Positions 45,981 through 54,529 of a stretch of 64,000 nucleotides of DNA are shown in pieces. The first letter of the stretch is position 1. Each line of letters starts with the position of its first letter. Location: the NCBI RefSeq assembly GCF_029814825.1, contig NZ_CP122379.1, positions 1,550,001 through 1,614,000 on the forward strand, given 5' to 3'. The notes below the pieces were generated by a model that saw nothing but the letters and a program-made list of their open reading frames with translations, ran no database searches and had not been told where the DNA came from. This stretch comes from Aequorivita marisscotiae. Its GTDB lineage: Bacteria > Bacteroidota > Bacteroidia > Flavobacteriales > Flavobacteriaceae. The position numbers and the translations under genes were made by a program.

Positions 45981-46102
45981 GTGTTTGGCTATGGTTTCGG
46001 CGTGGATAAATCCGCAGGATTTGTCCGCAGAGAAATCAGCTTGGTTAAATTAATATATTTTTCAAAATAGTTCATAAGCCACGCTGAATTATAGCCAGTG
46101 TT
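45978..46102. repeat. attC-like site S11
   Basis: 125 bp. A different subtype: GGCTATGGTTTCGGCGTGG at the left and CCACGCTGAATTATAGCC at the right, with AAATCC-GCA-GGATTT near the start of the loop. Identical to S24 at 57002. Confidence 0.78.
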
Positions 46103-46116
46103 GTGTGCAGTATTTT

Positions 46117-46584
46117 TTATTCGCTAATAATTTTTTTAATCAATGCAATTTGTCCTAAATGATAATAACTATGTTCTATCATTCCGTCGATGTTTCTCAA
46201 ATAATTTCCATACTTTTCATCAACGAAATTTTTATCAAGTTGTTCGTCAGTCAGTTTTTCTATTAATTCAGCAAGTTTTTCCGTATCGCTATAAAATTTA
46301 TTTTGAAATTCTTTCCATTCGGTTTGGGACTTAATAGGAGGAAAGTCAAAACTATATCTATCGCTAATTTCAAGTTTTCCATTAATAATCGCGTTTTTTA
46401 TTCCGTCAATATAATAATGGATATGTTGCGCCAAGTCCGAAATTGTATTTAGTGATTGGTGCTTTTTGATTGCAATTTTCCAATCCAAACTTTCTAATTG
46501 GCTTTTAAAATTCGTATTCGCAATCCAAGTTCCGTTTAATATTACTTCTCGAAGTCGGCTTGCCAATTGTTCACTTTTTGTCAT
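46117..46584 (-). CDS. DinB-superfamily protein (cassette gene), copy 1
   Basis: A 155-residue four-helix protein of the DinB/DUF1572 kind, with potential metal ligands in LAQHIHYYIDG and IEHSYYHLGQIALI (HxxxH-GQ). Such proteins are putative thiol-dependent or metal-binding enzymes; the substrate is unknown. The whole unit with its site is duplicated at 57002-57642. Unit ends GTTGTGTGCA and TGCACACAAC are a perfect 10-bp complement; the stop is 14 bp before the site. Confidence 0.82.
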   Translation of the reverse strand: MTKSEQLASRLREVILNGTWIANTNFKSQLESLDWKIAIKKHQSLNTISDLAQHIHYYIDGIKNAIINGKLEISDRYSFDFPPIKSQTEWKEFQNKFYSDTEKLAELIEKLTDEQLDKNFVDEKYGNYLRNIDGMIEHSYYHLGQIALIKKIISE

Positions 46585-46613
46585 TTAAGAAATTGTTTGG
46601 TGATATTGCACAC

Positions 46614-46735
46614 AACGGTCTTGTATAACGCACGATGCGTAATGCAAAGACTAAATTACATAAAAAATACCTTATTTCCCGCCCGGGCGATTTTTCCGAT
46701 AAGGAAAAATTGAGCATTGGGCGTTATGCATTGTT
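46614..46735. repeat. attC-like site S12 (C type)
   Basis: 122 bp, near-identical to S9 and S10. Confidence 0.75.
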
Positions 46736-47057
46736 ATGTTTAGTGCCGACGCATAACAGTGGCACGTCCGAGTCAGAAATCCAAGTCAAAATTTACAGTT
46801 TCAGTTTATGATTTTTGTCGAAATTTATTTTTTCCGCCAAACAAGTCCGATTAAAATTTTGTGCAATAATTCCGAAACTCAATTTTGTGTTTAAATAACC
46901 GATTGGTACTGTCCGATGCAAGTCCGCTGCATTTTATTCAGCTTGTTTTTTTGTCAATTGGGCTGCGTTAATTTCCAGTCATAATTCGCAAATACGCCCA
47001 AATTAAATGCCTCCGAATTAATTCGCAAGAATTCAATTCGGAGGCATTGAACATAAC
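46733..47057 (-). repeat. Cassette C, copy 3 (no gene)
   Basis: Third copy of the C unit, separated from copies 1 and 2 by the DinB cassette. Same ends and hairpin; a 68-codon minus-strand frame reaching to 47160 crosses the next site and is not considered real. Confidence 0.68.
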
Positions 47058-47178
47058 GTGTTTGTATAAGATTAGTTGCGTTGTTTAAGCACCTAATTTG
47101 GCAAATACAAACCGAATAGAAAATCCGCAAGGATTTTCGTAAGTAGGCTTGCACTAGCAATTAATTTTATACAGTGTT
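47055..47178. repeat. attC-like site S13
   Basis: 124 bp of the GTATAAG subtype: arms GTATAAGATTAGTTGC and GCAATTAATTTTATAC, hairpin GAAAATCC-GCAA-GGATTTTC. Confidence 0.78.
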
Positions 47179-47191
47179 GTGCATAGTTTTT

Positions 47192-47692
47192 TTAATTCAG
47201 AATAAGAGGTGTCATTTCAGATTTCAATTTGTCATAATCCGCTTGAGTTATTACTCCTAATTCTAATAATTCTTTTGCTTCTTTCAATTTAGCAATAGCT
47301 TCTTCTTTAGTTAATTTTCTGTTCGGGTTTTTTATTTCTCCAACCTCCAACGCTGTGTCATAATCTATTAAAACAGGAATTAGTCCATAACCTTTAAAAT
47401 GTGCGTATAATTTATATCCGTTTTTTTTAGTTCCGTAAGTTTTTAATTTATCCACAACAACTTTTTTATCAGCTAAAGTATTAGAAACTCTTTGTCCTCC
47501 TTGCGAAATATAAGTGAATCCTAAATCAGAATTAGGAATTCCAATAGTCAAAGTATCTCCGACTTTTAAAGAATCTCCAATCTTGGTTATATAAATTTTA
47601 TATTCAGATTTTTTTGTCAATTTTCCATATTCCGCTGTTTGGGAATAGCCAATCGAAAAGCAAAAAAATAGTAAAAAAGTAAATATTCTCAT
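47192..47692 (-). CDS. Secreted protein with SHOCT-type C-terminus (cassette gene)
   Basis: 166 residues with a signal peptide (ending IGYSQ), an uncharacterised middle, and a C-terminal short helical SHOCT-like motif (EAIAKLKEAKELLELGVITQ, DYDKLKSEM). SHOCT segments are short oligomerisation or regulatory modules. Unit ends GTTGTGCAT and ATGCACAAC. Confidence 0.76.
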   Translation of the reverse strand: MRIFTFLLFFCFSIGYSQTAEYGKLTKKSEYKIYITKIGDSLKVGDTLTIGIPNSDLGFTYISQGGQRVSNTLADKKVVVDKLKTYGTKKNGYKLYAHFKGYGLIPVLIDYDTALEVGEIKNPNRKLTKEEAIAKLKEAKELLELGVITQADYDKLKSEMTPLILN

Positions 47693-47711
47693 TTTTGGTC
47701 AAATTATGCAC

Positions 47712-47833
47712 AACGGTTTTGTATAACGCACGATGCGTGATGCACAGACTAAATTACATAAAAAATACCTTATTTCCCGCCCGGGCGATTTTTCCGATAA
47801 GGAAAAATTGAGCATTGGGCGTTATGCGTTGTT
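47712..47833. repeat. attC-like site S14 (B type)
   Basis: 122 bp, same structure as S3. Confidence 0.75.
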
Positions 47834-48106
47834 ACCTGTTTTTGCGACACACAACAGTGGCACGATCGGATTATCCGCAATCAAGTCGGCGTTATATTCC
47901 GCGCAGTTTGTCAAAAATCGATTCGATTCCGTTTGAGTGGGCAAATCCCTCAAAATTGTTCGGTTCCGAATTAAGTCCGCGTTTTGGGTTTTTCCGCTTT
48001 CGAGCAAAAAGTCAGCCGTCAAACTTCTGCTTGAATTTTTCCGAATAGACGACTTTTTTAGTCAGATTATTTGTCTGGAAATTTCGTCGGAGCAATTACA
48101 GGTAAC
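47822..48106 (-). repeat. Cassette B, copy 3, with 66-codon ORF
   Basis: Bounded by GTTACCTGT (47831) and ACAGGTAAC. Minus frame 48022-47822 is open and stops inside the site. Confidence 0.6.
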
Positions 48107-48228
48107 GGTCTTGTATAACCGTCAGTTACGGCTTAAAGTTAAACAATCTTTCAGCAGAGACCGACGGTAGCAATTCCGCGTGGATTCGGACGTAGTCGAA
48201 TCCGCCGTAATTGCGGTTATACATTGTT
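48104..48228. repeat. attC-like site S15
   Basis: 125 bp, a divergent subtype with long complementary arms (GTATAACCGTCAGTTACGGC and GCCGTAATTGCGGTTATAC) and hairpin GGATTCG-GACGTAGT-CGAATCC. Confidence 0.78.
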
Positions 48229-48585
48229 GGCAACTGGCTTTTTATTTATCAGTTTTATAGTCCAAATCAGATTGGTGATTCCAATACCTATAATTCCAAA
48301 AGTCGCAATGAATTGAATTGGTGATTCTTTTCCGATTGCGAGTAATGTCAAAATCAGAAGAGGAATAAATCCAATTCCAATTTTCAGAGTCAAATTCCGC
48401 ACCTTTTGTTCAATCAATCGTAATAAAATTCCGTTCACGATTGCCAAAATTAAAGCAGGTACGAAATACAGCATTATCAAAAAGAAAATTTCTCCATATG
48501 GGTGATTTTCATATAGAAGAGGCGCAATAAAAATTCCGATAATGCAGAATAGAAATCCAATTATGATATTAGTTTGTCGTTCCAT
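48217..48585 (-). CDS. Hypothetical four-helix membrane protein (cassette gene)
   Basis: 122 residues, almost entirely membrane helices (about 8-25, 33-55, 65-85, 92-112). No family recognised. The TAA stop at 48217-48219 lies inside the attC-like site, so the last residues (KKPVANNV) are encoded partly by the site. Unit ends GTTGGCAAC and GTTGCCAAC. Confidence 0.68.
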   Translation of the reverse strand: MERQTNIIIGFLFCIIGIFIAPLLYENHPYGEIFFLIMLYFVPALILAIVNGILLRLIEQKVRNLTLKIGIGFIPLLILTLLAIGKESPIQFIATFGIIGIGITNLIWTIKLINKKPVANNV

Positions 48586-48608
48586 TTCGGTTTTTTCAGC
48601 TTGTTGCC

Positions 48609-48732
48609 AACGGTCTAGGCTATGAACAGTTGGGGATTTTACACCCTAACTTTTCGGTTTGGCACCGACCTTTGTTTTTATGTTTATAGTTTCGTTTTAT
48701 CACTTTCGCCCCAATTGTTTATAGCCAATGTT
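48609..48732. repeat. attC-like site S16
   Basis: 124 bp, divergent subtype: GGCTATGAACAGTTGGGG pairs with CCCCAATTGTTTATAGCC; the loop is long and GC-poor. Confidence 0.76.
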
Positions 48733-48743
48733 GTATGCTGGCT

Positions 48744-49916
48744 TTATTTGTATGTTTTTCTAAATTCATCTCGTACAAATCCATAATCTATAAAATTAGC
48801 AATTAATTTATTTACATTCTTGTCGTTCCAAACAAATGGTTTTGAATTGTCAATTGTTCCTAAATATATTTTGTCGTTTTTTATTAAATGAGGACTATGA
48901 ATTTTAATGAAATCTATTACGTTTTTATTTTTAGCACGTCCTTTGTTTCCAACCGTTAATGTTCCATCGTGCCAAAATGAGTATTGATTGTCATTTATTT
49001 CTACAAATCTGTCAATCGAATATTCAAGTGACATATGACTGTTTTCAAAGTCGTCTATTGCTACATTAAAAAGTGTAAATCCATTACTGTTTTTCCATTT
49101 TGGGTGGTTTTTTGTCGAAATCTTTCCCATAATTGAAATACTTACCAATTCGGTTTCGTGGTTGTCATTCTCAACAATGAAGTATCTATATTCTCCTGTA
49201 AAACTTCCTCCTGCTGCATTTCCAAACGTTGTAAATCTTATTCCACCATCGCTAATAAAAGTTTTATTTTTTAAGTGAAGTTGATTAGCTTTTTCGCTGT
49301 CATCATAAATCAGTCCGACCAAGTTTGTTATGAAAGGAACTAATTTTATATCGGTATCTTCTCCAAGATTATAATCAGCTAACAATATTTGTCGGTTTTT
49401 TTCAATATTGTCTTTATGATTGGGTCTTTTCCATTCGTTAACTATTTCTTCTTGAAATTCAATTCCTTTACCTTTGATTAAGTCAGAATATTTTGGAATA
49501 GAAATGATTTCTCGATAATCCTTAATCTCATAATCCCAACTGTAACAAATAGTTTCGTGTCCGTTGGTCATTGCCATTATTTCGGGTTCTAAAAATTCAT
49601 CATAGTGCATAGTTTGCTCAAAAACTTTGTCGGTCAAATAAATTGTCGGTGCTTTACATTCAATGACGATTAAAGGAATTTTTTTAAAATTTTCTTTGTC
49701 AAAGCCAGAAACAATAATATCGGCTCTTCCTCTTTTTCCTTTTTGATAATAAGATAATGGAACTTCTACGTCAATCATTTCGATTGGAACATTTAAATCG
49801 GAAATTAGTTTTGACACAAATTCCTGTCGAATTATTTCTTCAGGTGTTATTTGTATCAATTTTTTTCTTGAATGGCAGAGAACGCATTCTTTTCCGTTTT
49901 TAATATACTTTTTCAA
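48744..49916 (-). CDS. HsdR N-terminal-like nuclease-fold protein (cassette gene)
   Basis: 390 residues from a TTG at 49916; the frame extends to 49982, but that start lies inside the neighbouring attC-like site. The N-terminal third is like the HSDR_N PD-(D/E)xK domain of type I restriction enzymes: RQEFVSKLISDL, GRADIIVSG (Asp), IPLIVIECKAP (ExK), MHYDEFLEPEIMAMTNG. No helicase part is present, so it is not a complete HsdR. The rest is unrecognised. It could be a stand-alone nuclease with a defence role, or a catalytically idle relative. Confidence 0.76.
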   Translation of the reverse strand: MKKYIKNGKECVLCHSRKKLIQITPEEIIRQEFVSKLISDLNVPIEMIDVEVPLSYYQKGKRGRADIIVSGFDKENFKKIPLIVIECKAPTIYLTDKVFEQTMHYDEFLEPEIMAMTNGHETICYSWDYEIKDYREIISIPKYSDLIKGKGIEFQEEIVNEWKRPNHKDNIEKNRQILLADYNLGEDTDIKLVPFITNLVGLIYDDSEKANQLHLKNKTFISDGGIRFTTFGNAAGGSFTGEYRYFIVENDNHETELVSISIMGKISTKNHPKWKNSNGFTLFNVAIDDFENSHMSLEYSIDRFVEINDNQYSFWHDGTLTVGNKGRAKNKNVIDFIKIHSPHLIKNDKIYLGTIDNSKPFVWNDKNVNKLIANFIDYGFVRDEFRKTYK

Positions 49917-49945
49917 TTCCGATTTTGTTTTTTCAGCTTGCACAC

Positions 49946-50068
49946 AACGGTCTCGGCTATGAGTAGTAGCGTGGGTTAGCAATTAACTTTGCAAGTACAC
50001 ACCAAACTGAAAATCCGCAACGATTTTCAGAAGTAAGCGAGAACAAGCAATTACTTATAGCCATTGTT
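49946..50068. repeat. attC-like site S17
   Basis: 123 bp, near-identical in arms to S4 and S22; the hairpin GAAAATCC-GCAAC-GATTTTC is slightly imperfect. Confidence 0.78.
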
Positions 50069-50707
50069 GGCGGCTGGCTTTTTCCCCTCACTGGCAAATT
50101 TCTTTCTTAATTCATTAATATTTTCTTGAGTTAGAGGTGGATATTTTGGAGTTTTCTTTTCGATTAATTTTATTTTCTGGTTTTTTCCTTGATAAATAGA
50201 AGTGTAGATTATTTCGATATCAATATTGTAGAGGTTGGTAATAATATTTTCTCGTTTTATAGAATCTAATTCAACGAACCTAAATGATAGTAATCTGATT
50301 GAATTATTTGGGAGTATTATGGATCCTTTTCCTAATGAAGTTCCATTTATTTCCCTTTTAATATTCTCTTTATAAGTTGCTTTATCAGCAGCCAGACTTA
50401 TCAATGAAGCTTGATGTATACCATATTCCTTTGAAGTTATTTCTACTGAATCGTATAAAATTTTGTAGCTTTTAATTATAGCTGGTCCCAATCCGTCATT
50501 CCCAATGCTAATTTGATAAACAATGTTACCATCATTTTCATAAGGCAAAGGGCCGGAGGTAAAATGCAAAATCGGTTTGACACTTAATTTATTGTGATTT
50601 CTCGTTACAATACCTTGCCAAATGGAAATACCCAAAGCAATTATTGCGATTATAGTAGCAAAAACTCCAATAATTGTGTCTGAACTTATATCAAAAATAC
50701 AACTCAT
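50051..50707 (-). CDS. Hypothetical membrane-anchored protein (cassette gene)
   Basis: 218 residues with one N-terminal membrane helix (IIGVFATIIAIIALGISIW, about 12-31) and an outer or cytoplasmic beta-rich domain. No family recognised. The stop at 50051-50053 lies inside the following site. Unit ends GTTGGCGGC and GCCGCCAAC. Confidence 0.68.
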   Translation of the reverse strand: MSCIFDISSDTIIGVFATIIAIIALGISIWQGIVTRNHNKLSVKPILHFTSGPLPYENDGNIVYQISIGNDGLGPAIIKSYKILYDSVEITSKEYGIHQASLISLAADKATYKENIKREINGTSLGKGSIILPNNSIRLLSFRFVELDSIKRENIITNLYNIDIEIIYTSIYQGKNQKIKLIEKKTPKYPPLTQENINELRKKFASEGKKPAANNGYK

Positions 50708-50741
50708 ATTAATAATTAGGACTTATTTATTGCTTGCCGCC

Positions 50742-50863
50742 AACGGTTTTGTATAACGCACGATGCGTGATGCACAGACTAAATTACATAAAAAATACCT
50801 TATTTCCCGCCCGGGCGATTTTTCCGATATGGAAAATTTGAGCATTGGGCGTTATGCGTTGTT
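50742..50863. repeat. attC-like site S18 (B type)
   Basis: 122 bp; differs from S3 by GATATGGAAAATTT in the central hairpin, which weakens that stem. Confidence 0.74.
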
Positions 50864-51137
50864 ACCTGTTTTTGCGACACACAACAGTGGCACGATCGGC
50901 TTTTCCGCAATCAAGTCGGCGTTATATTCCACGCAGTTTGTCAAAAATCGATTCGAGTCCGTTTAAGTGGGCAAATCCGTTAAAATTGTTCGGTTCCGAA
51001 TTAAGTCCGCATTTTGGATTTTTCCGCTTTCGAGCAAAAAGTCAGCCGTCAATTTATCCGCTTGAATTTTTCCGAATAGACGACTTTTTTAGTCAGATTA
51101 TTTGTCTGGAAATTTCGTCGGAGCAATTACAGGTAAC
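50861..51137 (-). repeat. Cassette B, copy 4 (ORF interrupted)
   Basis: First of four tandem B units with a period of about 393 bp. The 66-codon frame is stopped by TAA as in copy 2. Confidence 0.65.
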
Positions 51138-51256
51138 GGTTTTGTATAACGCACGATGCGTGATGCACAGACTAAATTACATAAAAAATACCTTATTTCC
51201 CGCCCGGGCGATTTTTCCGATAAGGAAAAATTGAGCATTGGGCGTTATGCGTTGTT
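51135..51256. repeat. attC-like site S19 (B type)
   Basis: 122 bp, same as S3 in structure. Confidence 0.75.
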
Positions 51257-51529
51257 ACCTGTTTTTGCGACACACAACAGTGGCACGATCGGCTTTTCCG
51301 CAATCAAGTCAGCGTTATATTCCGCGCAGTTTGTCAAAAATCGATTCGAGTCCGTTTAAGTGGGCAAATCCGTTAAAATTGTTCGGTTCCGAATTAAGTC
51401 CGCGTTTTGGATTTTTCCGCTTTCGAGCAAAAAGTCAGCCGTCAAACTTCTGCTTGAATTTTTCCGAATAGACGACTTTTTTAGTCAGATTATTTGTCTG
51501 GAAATTTCGTCGGAGCAATTACAGGTAAC
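51254..51529 (-). repeat. Cassette B, copy 5 (ORF interrupted)
   Basis: Second of the four tandem units; TAA in the 66-codon frame. Confidence 0.65.
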
Positions 51530-51648
51530 GGTTTTGTATAACGCACGATGCGTGATGCACAGACTAAATTACATAAAAAATACCTTATTTCCCGCCCGGG
51601 CGATTTTTCCGATAAGGAAAAATTGAGCATTGGGCGTTATGCGTTGTT
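51527..51648. repeat. attC-like site S20 (B type)
   Basis: 122 bp, same as S3 in structure. Confidence 0.75.
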
Positions 51649-51923
51649 ACCTGTTTTTGCGACACACAACAGTGGCACGATCGGATTATCCGCAATCAAG
51701 TCGGCGTAATATTCCACGCAGTTTGTCAAAAATCGATTCGATTCGGTTTGAGTGGGCAAATCTGTCAAAATTGTTCGGTTCCGAATTAAGTCCGCATTTT
51801 GGATTTTTCCGCTTTCGAGCAAAAAGTCAGCCGTCAATTCTTCCGCTTGAATTTTTCCGAATAGACGTCTTTTTTAGTCAGAATTATTTGTCTGGATATT
51901 TCGTCGGAGCAATTACAGGTAAC
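51637..51923 (-). repeat. Cassette B, copy 6, with 66-codon ORF
   Basis: Third of the four tandem units. The minus frame 51837-51637 is open and ends in the site; a one-base insertion (AGAATTATTTG) lies upstream of the ATG. Confidence 0.6.
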
Positions 51924-52042
51924 GGATTTGTATAACGCACGATGCGTGATGCACTGACTAAATTACATAAAAAATACCTTATTTCCCGCCCGGGCGATTT
52001 TTCCGATAAGGAAAAATTGAGCATTGGGCGTTATGCGTTGTT
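51921..52042. repeat. attC-like site S21 (B type)
   Basis: 122 bp, same as S3 in structure. Confidence 0.75.
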
Positions 52043-52315
52043 ACCTGTTTTTGCGACACACAACAGTGGCACGATCGGCTTTTCCGCAATCAAGTCGGCG
52101 TAATATTCCGCGCAGTTTGTCAAAAATCGATTCGATTCGGTTTGAGTGGGCAAATCTGTCAAAATTGTTCGGTTCCGAATTAAGTCCGCATTTTGGGTTT
52201 TTCCGCTTTCGAGCAAAAAGTCAGCCGTCAAACTTCTGCTTGAATTTTTCCGAATAGACGACTTTTTTAGTCAGATTATTTGTCTGGAAATTTCGTCGGA
52301 GCAATTACAGGTAAC
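52031..52315 (-). repeat. Cassette B, copy 7, with 66-codon ORF
   Basis: Fourth tandem unit; minus frame 52231-52031 is open. Confidence 0.6.
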
Positions 52316-52435
52316 GGTCTCGGCTATGAGTAGTTGCGTGGTTTAGCATTAAACTTTGCAAGTACACACCAAACTGAAAATCCGCGAGGATTTTCAGAAG
52401 TAGGCGAGAACAAGCAATTACTTATAGCCATTGTT
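52313..52435. repeat. attC-like site S22
   Basis: 123 bp, almost the same as S4: arms GGCTATGAGTAGTTGC and GCAATTACTTATAGCC, hairpin GAAAATCC-GCGA-GGATTTTC. Confidence 0.78.
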
Positions 52436-52443
52436 GCCATTAG

Positions 52444-53079
52444 TTATTTTATTTCGGTTGTCAATTTTTTAATTCGTTCAATTAATTCAGTTTTTAATTC
52501 CACTTTTTCGTCTTCTTTAGTATCATTCGCCAAACTTATAAGTGAATATCCTACTTCTTTAAGTCTATCCATTTTACTTCCAGATTTAGGTGACCAAACT
52601 GTTCCCGTTTTTAAAGGTCTATCAGCTACTGAAAAATAATAATTAACTCCATCTAGTCCCATTATTTCTTTGTCAGGATACTTTCGGTGTGTTATTGCTT
52701 TTTTAAAAAGCTCTTTGTATAGTTTCATATCAGATTCCGATATTTCAACTTTCTTCTTTTTTACTTTAATTTTCTCCTTGTTTTTATCTGTATACCATAT
52801 ACTCTTTGACATTTTATGATGTACAATAAAGTATTTTTCGTTTTCTTTTTCAATTGCAACTACTTCTTCAACAGAAAAGGATGGAATTATTAAAAATCGA
52901 ACTTCAGGATAATCAGACATTCCGTTCATTAATACTTTTCTAATGAGAGAATAGTATTCAAATTGGAAGTCATAATCATCGAATATACTTTCAACTGGTT
53001 CCAAATTGTCATTTTGAGCATTCACATTTGGAATACAGAATAAAAGTCCAAATAATATTATCAGAAGTCTGTTTTTCAT
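52444..53079 (-). CDS. Hypothetical secreted protein (cassette gene)
   Basis: 211 residues from the ATG at 53079 (a frame to 53091 adds four residues). Signal peptide MKNRLLIILFGLLFCIPNVNAQ, then a soluble domain with no recognised family. Unit ends GTTGCCATTA and TAATGGCAAC, a perfect 10-bp complement. Confidence 0.7.
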   Translation of the reverse strand: MKNRLLIILFGLLFCIPNVNAQNDNLEPVESIFDDYDFQFEYYSLIRKVLMNGMSDYPEVRFLIIPSFSVEEVVAIEKENEKYFIVHHKMSKSIWYTDKNKEKIKVKKKKVEISESDMKLYKELFKKAITHRKYPDKEIMGLDGVNYYFSVADRPLKTGTVWSPKSGSKMDRLKEVGYSLISLANDTKEDEKVELKTELIERIKKLTTEIK

Positions 53080-53089
53080 AATTAATGGC

Positions 53090-53209
53090 AACGTTTTTGT
53101 ATAAGATTAGTTGCGTGGTTTAAGCACTAAATTTAGCAAATAAATCACAGATAGAAAGTCCGCGAGGACTTTCGTAAGTAGGCTAGAACTAGCAATTAAT
53201 TTTATACGT
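53090..53209. repeat. attC-like site S23, interrupted by IS110 copy 2
   Basis: Starts AAC (53090), has hairpin GAAAGTCC-GCGA-GGACTTTC and arm GCAATTAATTTTATACG, then the IS; the TGTTG core continues at 54512-54516. Same interruption point as S2. Confidence 0.75.
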
Positions 53210-53247
53210 CTTAAGTTTGATTTTCACTAAATAAGTTAATTTTAAGT

Positions 53248-53429
53248 ATTAATCAGAAAGAACAAAAGAGCGGAGTAAGGTTACTATATACGGTGAAGCT
53301 TTAGACTTCGACAACATTGATAATCCCCGCTCTTTTACTACTTAAATCACGTTCAGTTCTGTGAGGCCTAGACCTCGTTTTCAAGTTGTTGTGACCCAAG
53401 TAGCTGGTTCTTTCATAAAATCAGTTCCT
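53248..53429 (+). ncRNA. Predicted IS110 bridge RNA, copy 2
   Basis: Same sequence as copy 1. Here the loop matches the left flank over TATACG only (six bases), and CAACA plus the preceding base matches TGTTGT on the right. Confidence 0.58.
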
Positions 53430-54401
53430 ATGAATAAATATAAGGAAACTTTCGGAGTTGACATCAGTAAGAATGTCTTTGATGTATTCGGTAGTACCAG
53501 TGGCCACAACCAGTTCAATAATGATGAAAAAGGATTTAAATCTTTTTTGAAGATACTTTCTAATAATTCAATTGTAGCTATGGAAGCAACGGGTTACTAT
53601 CATTATAGGCTTGCACAGTTTCTTTACAAAAACAATGTGGCGGTGTCTGTTGTAAATCCTTTATCTGTAAAACGTTTTATACAGATGAAGCTTGCCAAGG
53701 TAAAGACCGACAAGAGTGATGCAAAAGCCATTTGCGAGTATTCCCTCGCCAATGACGTTCCACTTTACAATGCCTTTACAGATGTACAGGCCGAGTGCTT
53801 GCAACTGTTTCGTTTGATGGACAGTTACCTTAAAAAACGTACCGCTACTAAAAATAAAATGCACGGTGAGGAAACCTTGGGCATCCCGTCAAAGTTCGTG
53901 TATCGTTCATTAAAGCGCGATAAAAAACACTTGGACAAAGAGCTTGCTGGAATAGAAGAACGCCTGCTTGAATTGGTGAGGCAAGAGCAGCAACACCAGC
54001 TAACGCTTTTGCAGACTGTTCCTGGCATTGGAGCCAAGACAGCTTTGTTTTTAATTGTGGTAACCGATGGCTTTTCCAAATTTGAAACGGGGGCGCAGCT
54101 TTGCAGTTATGTGGGCATCACACCTACCACTAGGGAATCTGGAAGTAGTGTACGTGGTCGTAGCAGAATTAGTAAGGTTGGCAATAAGAAACTCCGCAAT
54201 CTATTATTTCTATGCGCCTTCAATGCCTGTAAGTACAACAGGGCGTGCCAAGCGCTTTATCAGCGCATCGTAAATAAAGGGAAGAGTAAAAAGCTCGCGC
54301 TTATTGCGGTTGCTAATAAACTTTTGAAACAGTGTTTTGCTATCGCAAAATCAGGCCTACCATATGATGCCGATTTTGTTTCAGTACTTGCAGAAAAATA
54401 A
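53430..54401 (+). CDS. IS110-family transposase, copy 2
   Basis: 323 residues, identical to copy 1, with the same DEDD (GVDISKN, AMEATG, KTDKSDAKAI) and Ser (ESGSSVRGR) motifs. Complete identity of two copies 14 kb apart points to recent transposition. Confidence 0.93.
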   Translation: MNKYKETFGVDISKNVFDVFGSTSGHNQFNNDEKGFKSFLKILSNNSIVAMEATGYYHYRLAQFLYKNNVAVSVVNPLSVKRFIQMKLAKVKTDKSDAKAICEYSLANDVPLYNAFTDVQAECLQLFRLMDSYLKKRTATKNKMHGEETLGIPSKFVYRSLKRDKKHLDKELAGIEERLLELVRQEQQHQLTLLQTVPGIGAKTALFLIVVTDGFSKFETGAQLCSYVGITPTTRESGSSVRGRSRISKVGNKKLRNLLFLCAFNACKYNRACQALYQRIVNKGKSKKLALIAVANKLLKQCFAIAKSGLPYDADFVSVLAEK

Positions 54402-54529
54402 CCAAAATCTAAATAAAAAAACAGCTTATAGATCCATCTTTCAATCTGTAAGCCTAGAATAATAATGTCAAAAATTAATGAAGAAATATGTTGTTTTTTA
54501 CCTCAGTTCTTTGTTGTGCGTTCGTGCTT

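Larger units (their letters stand above)
53210..54510 (+). mobile_element. IS110-family insertion sequence, copy 2
   Basis: Identical to copy 1 at a constant offset of 14238 bp. Left flank TTTTATACGT, right flank TTGTTGTGCG. It lies in the same place and orientation relative to the attC-like site as copy 1. Confidence 0.88.

Noticed and set aside
46954..47160. 68-codon minus-strand frame across cassette C and S13
   Set aside because: It crosses a site boundary from one unit into another, which real cassette genes here do not do.
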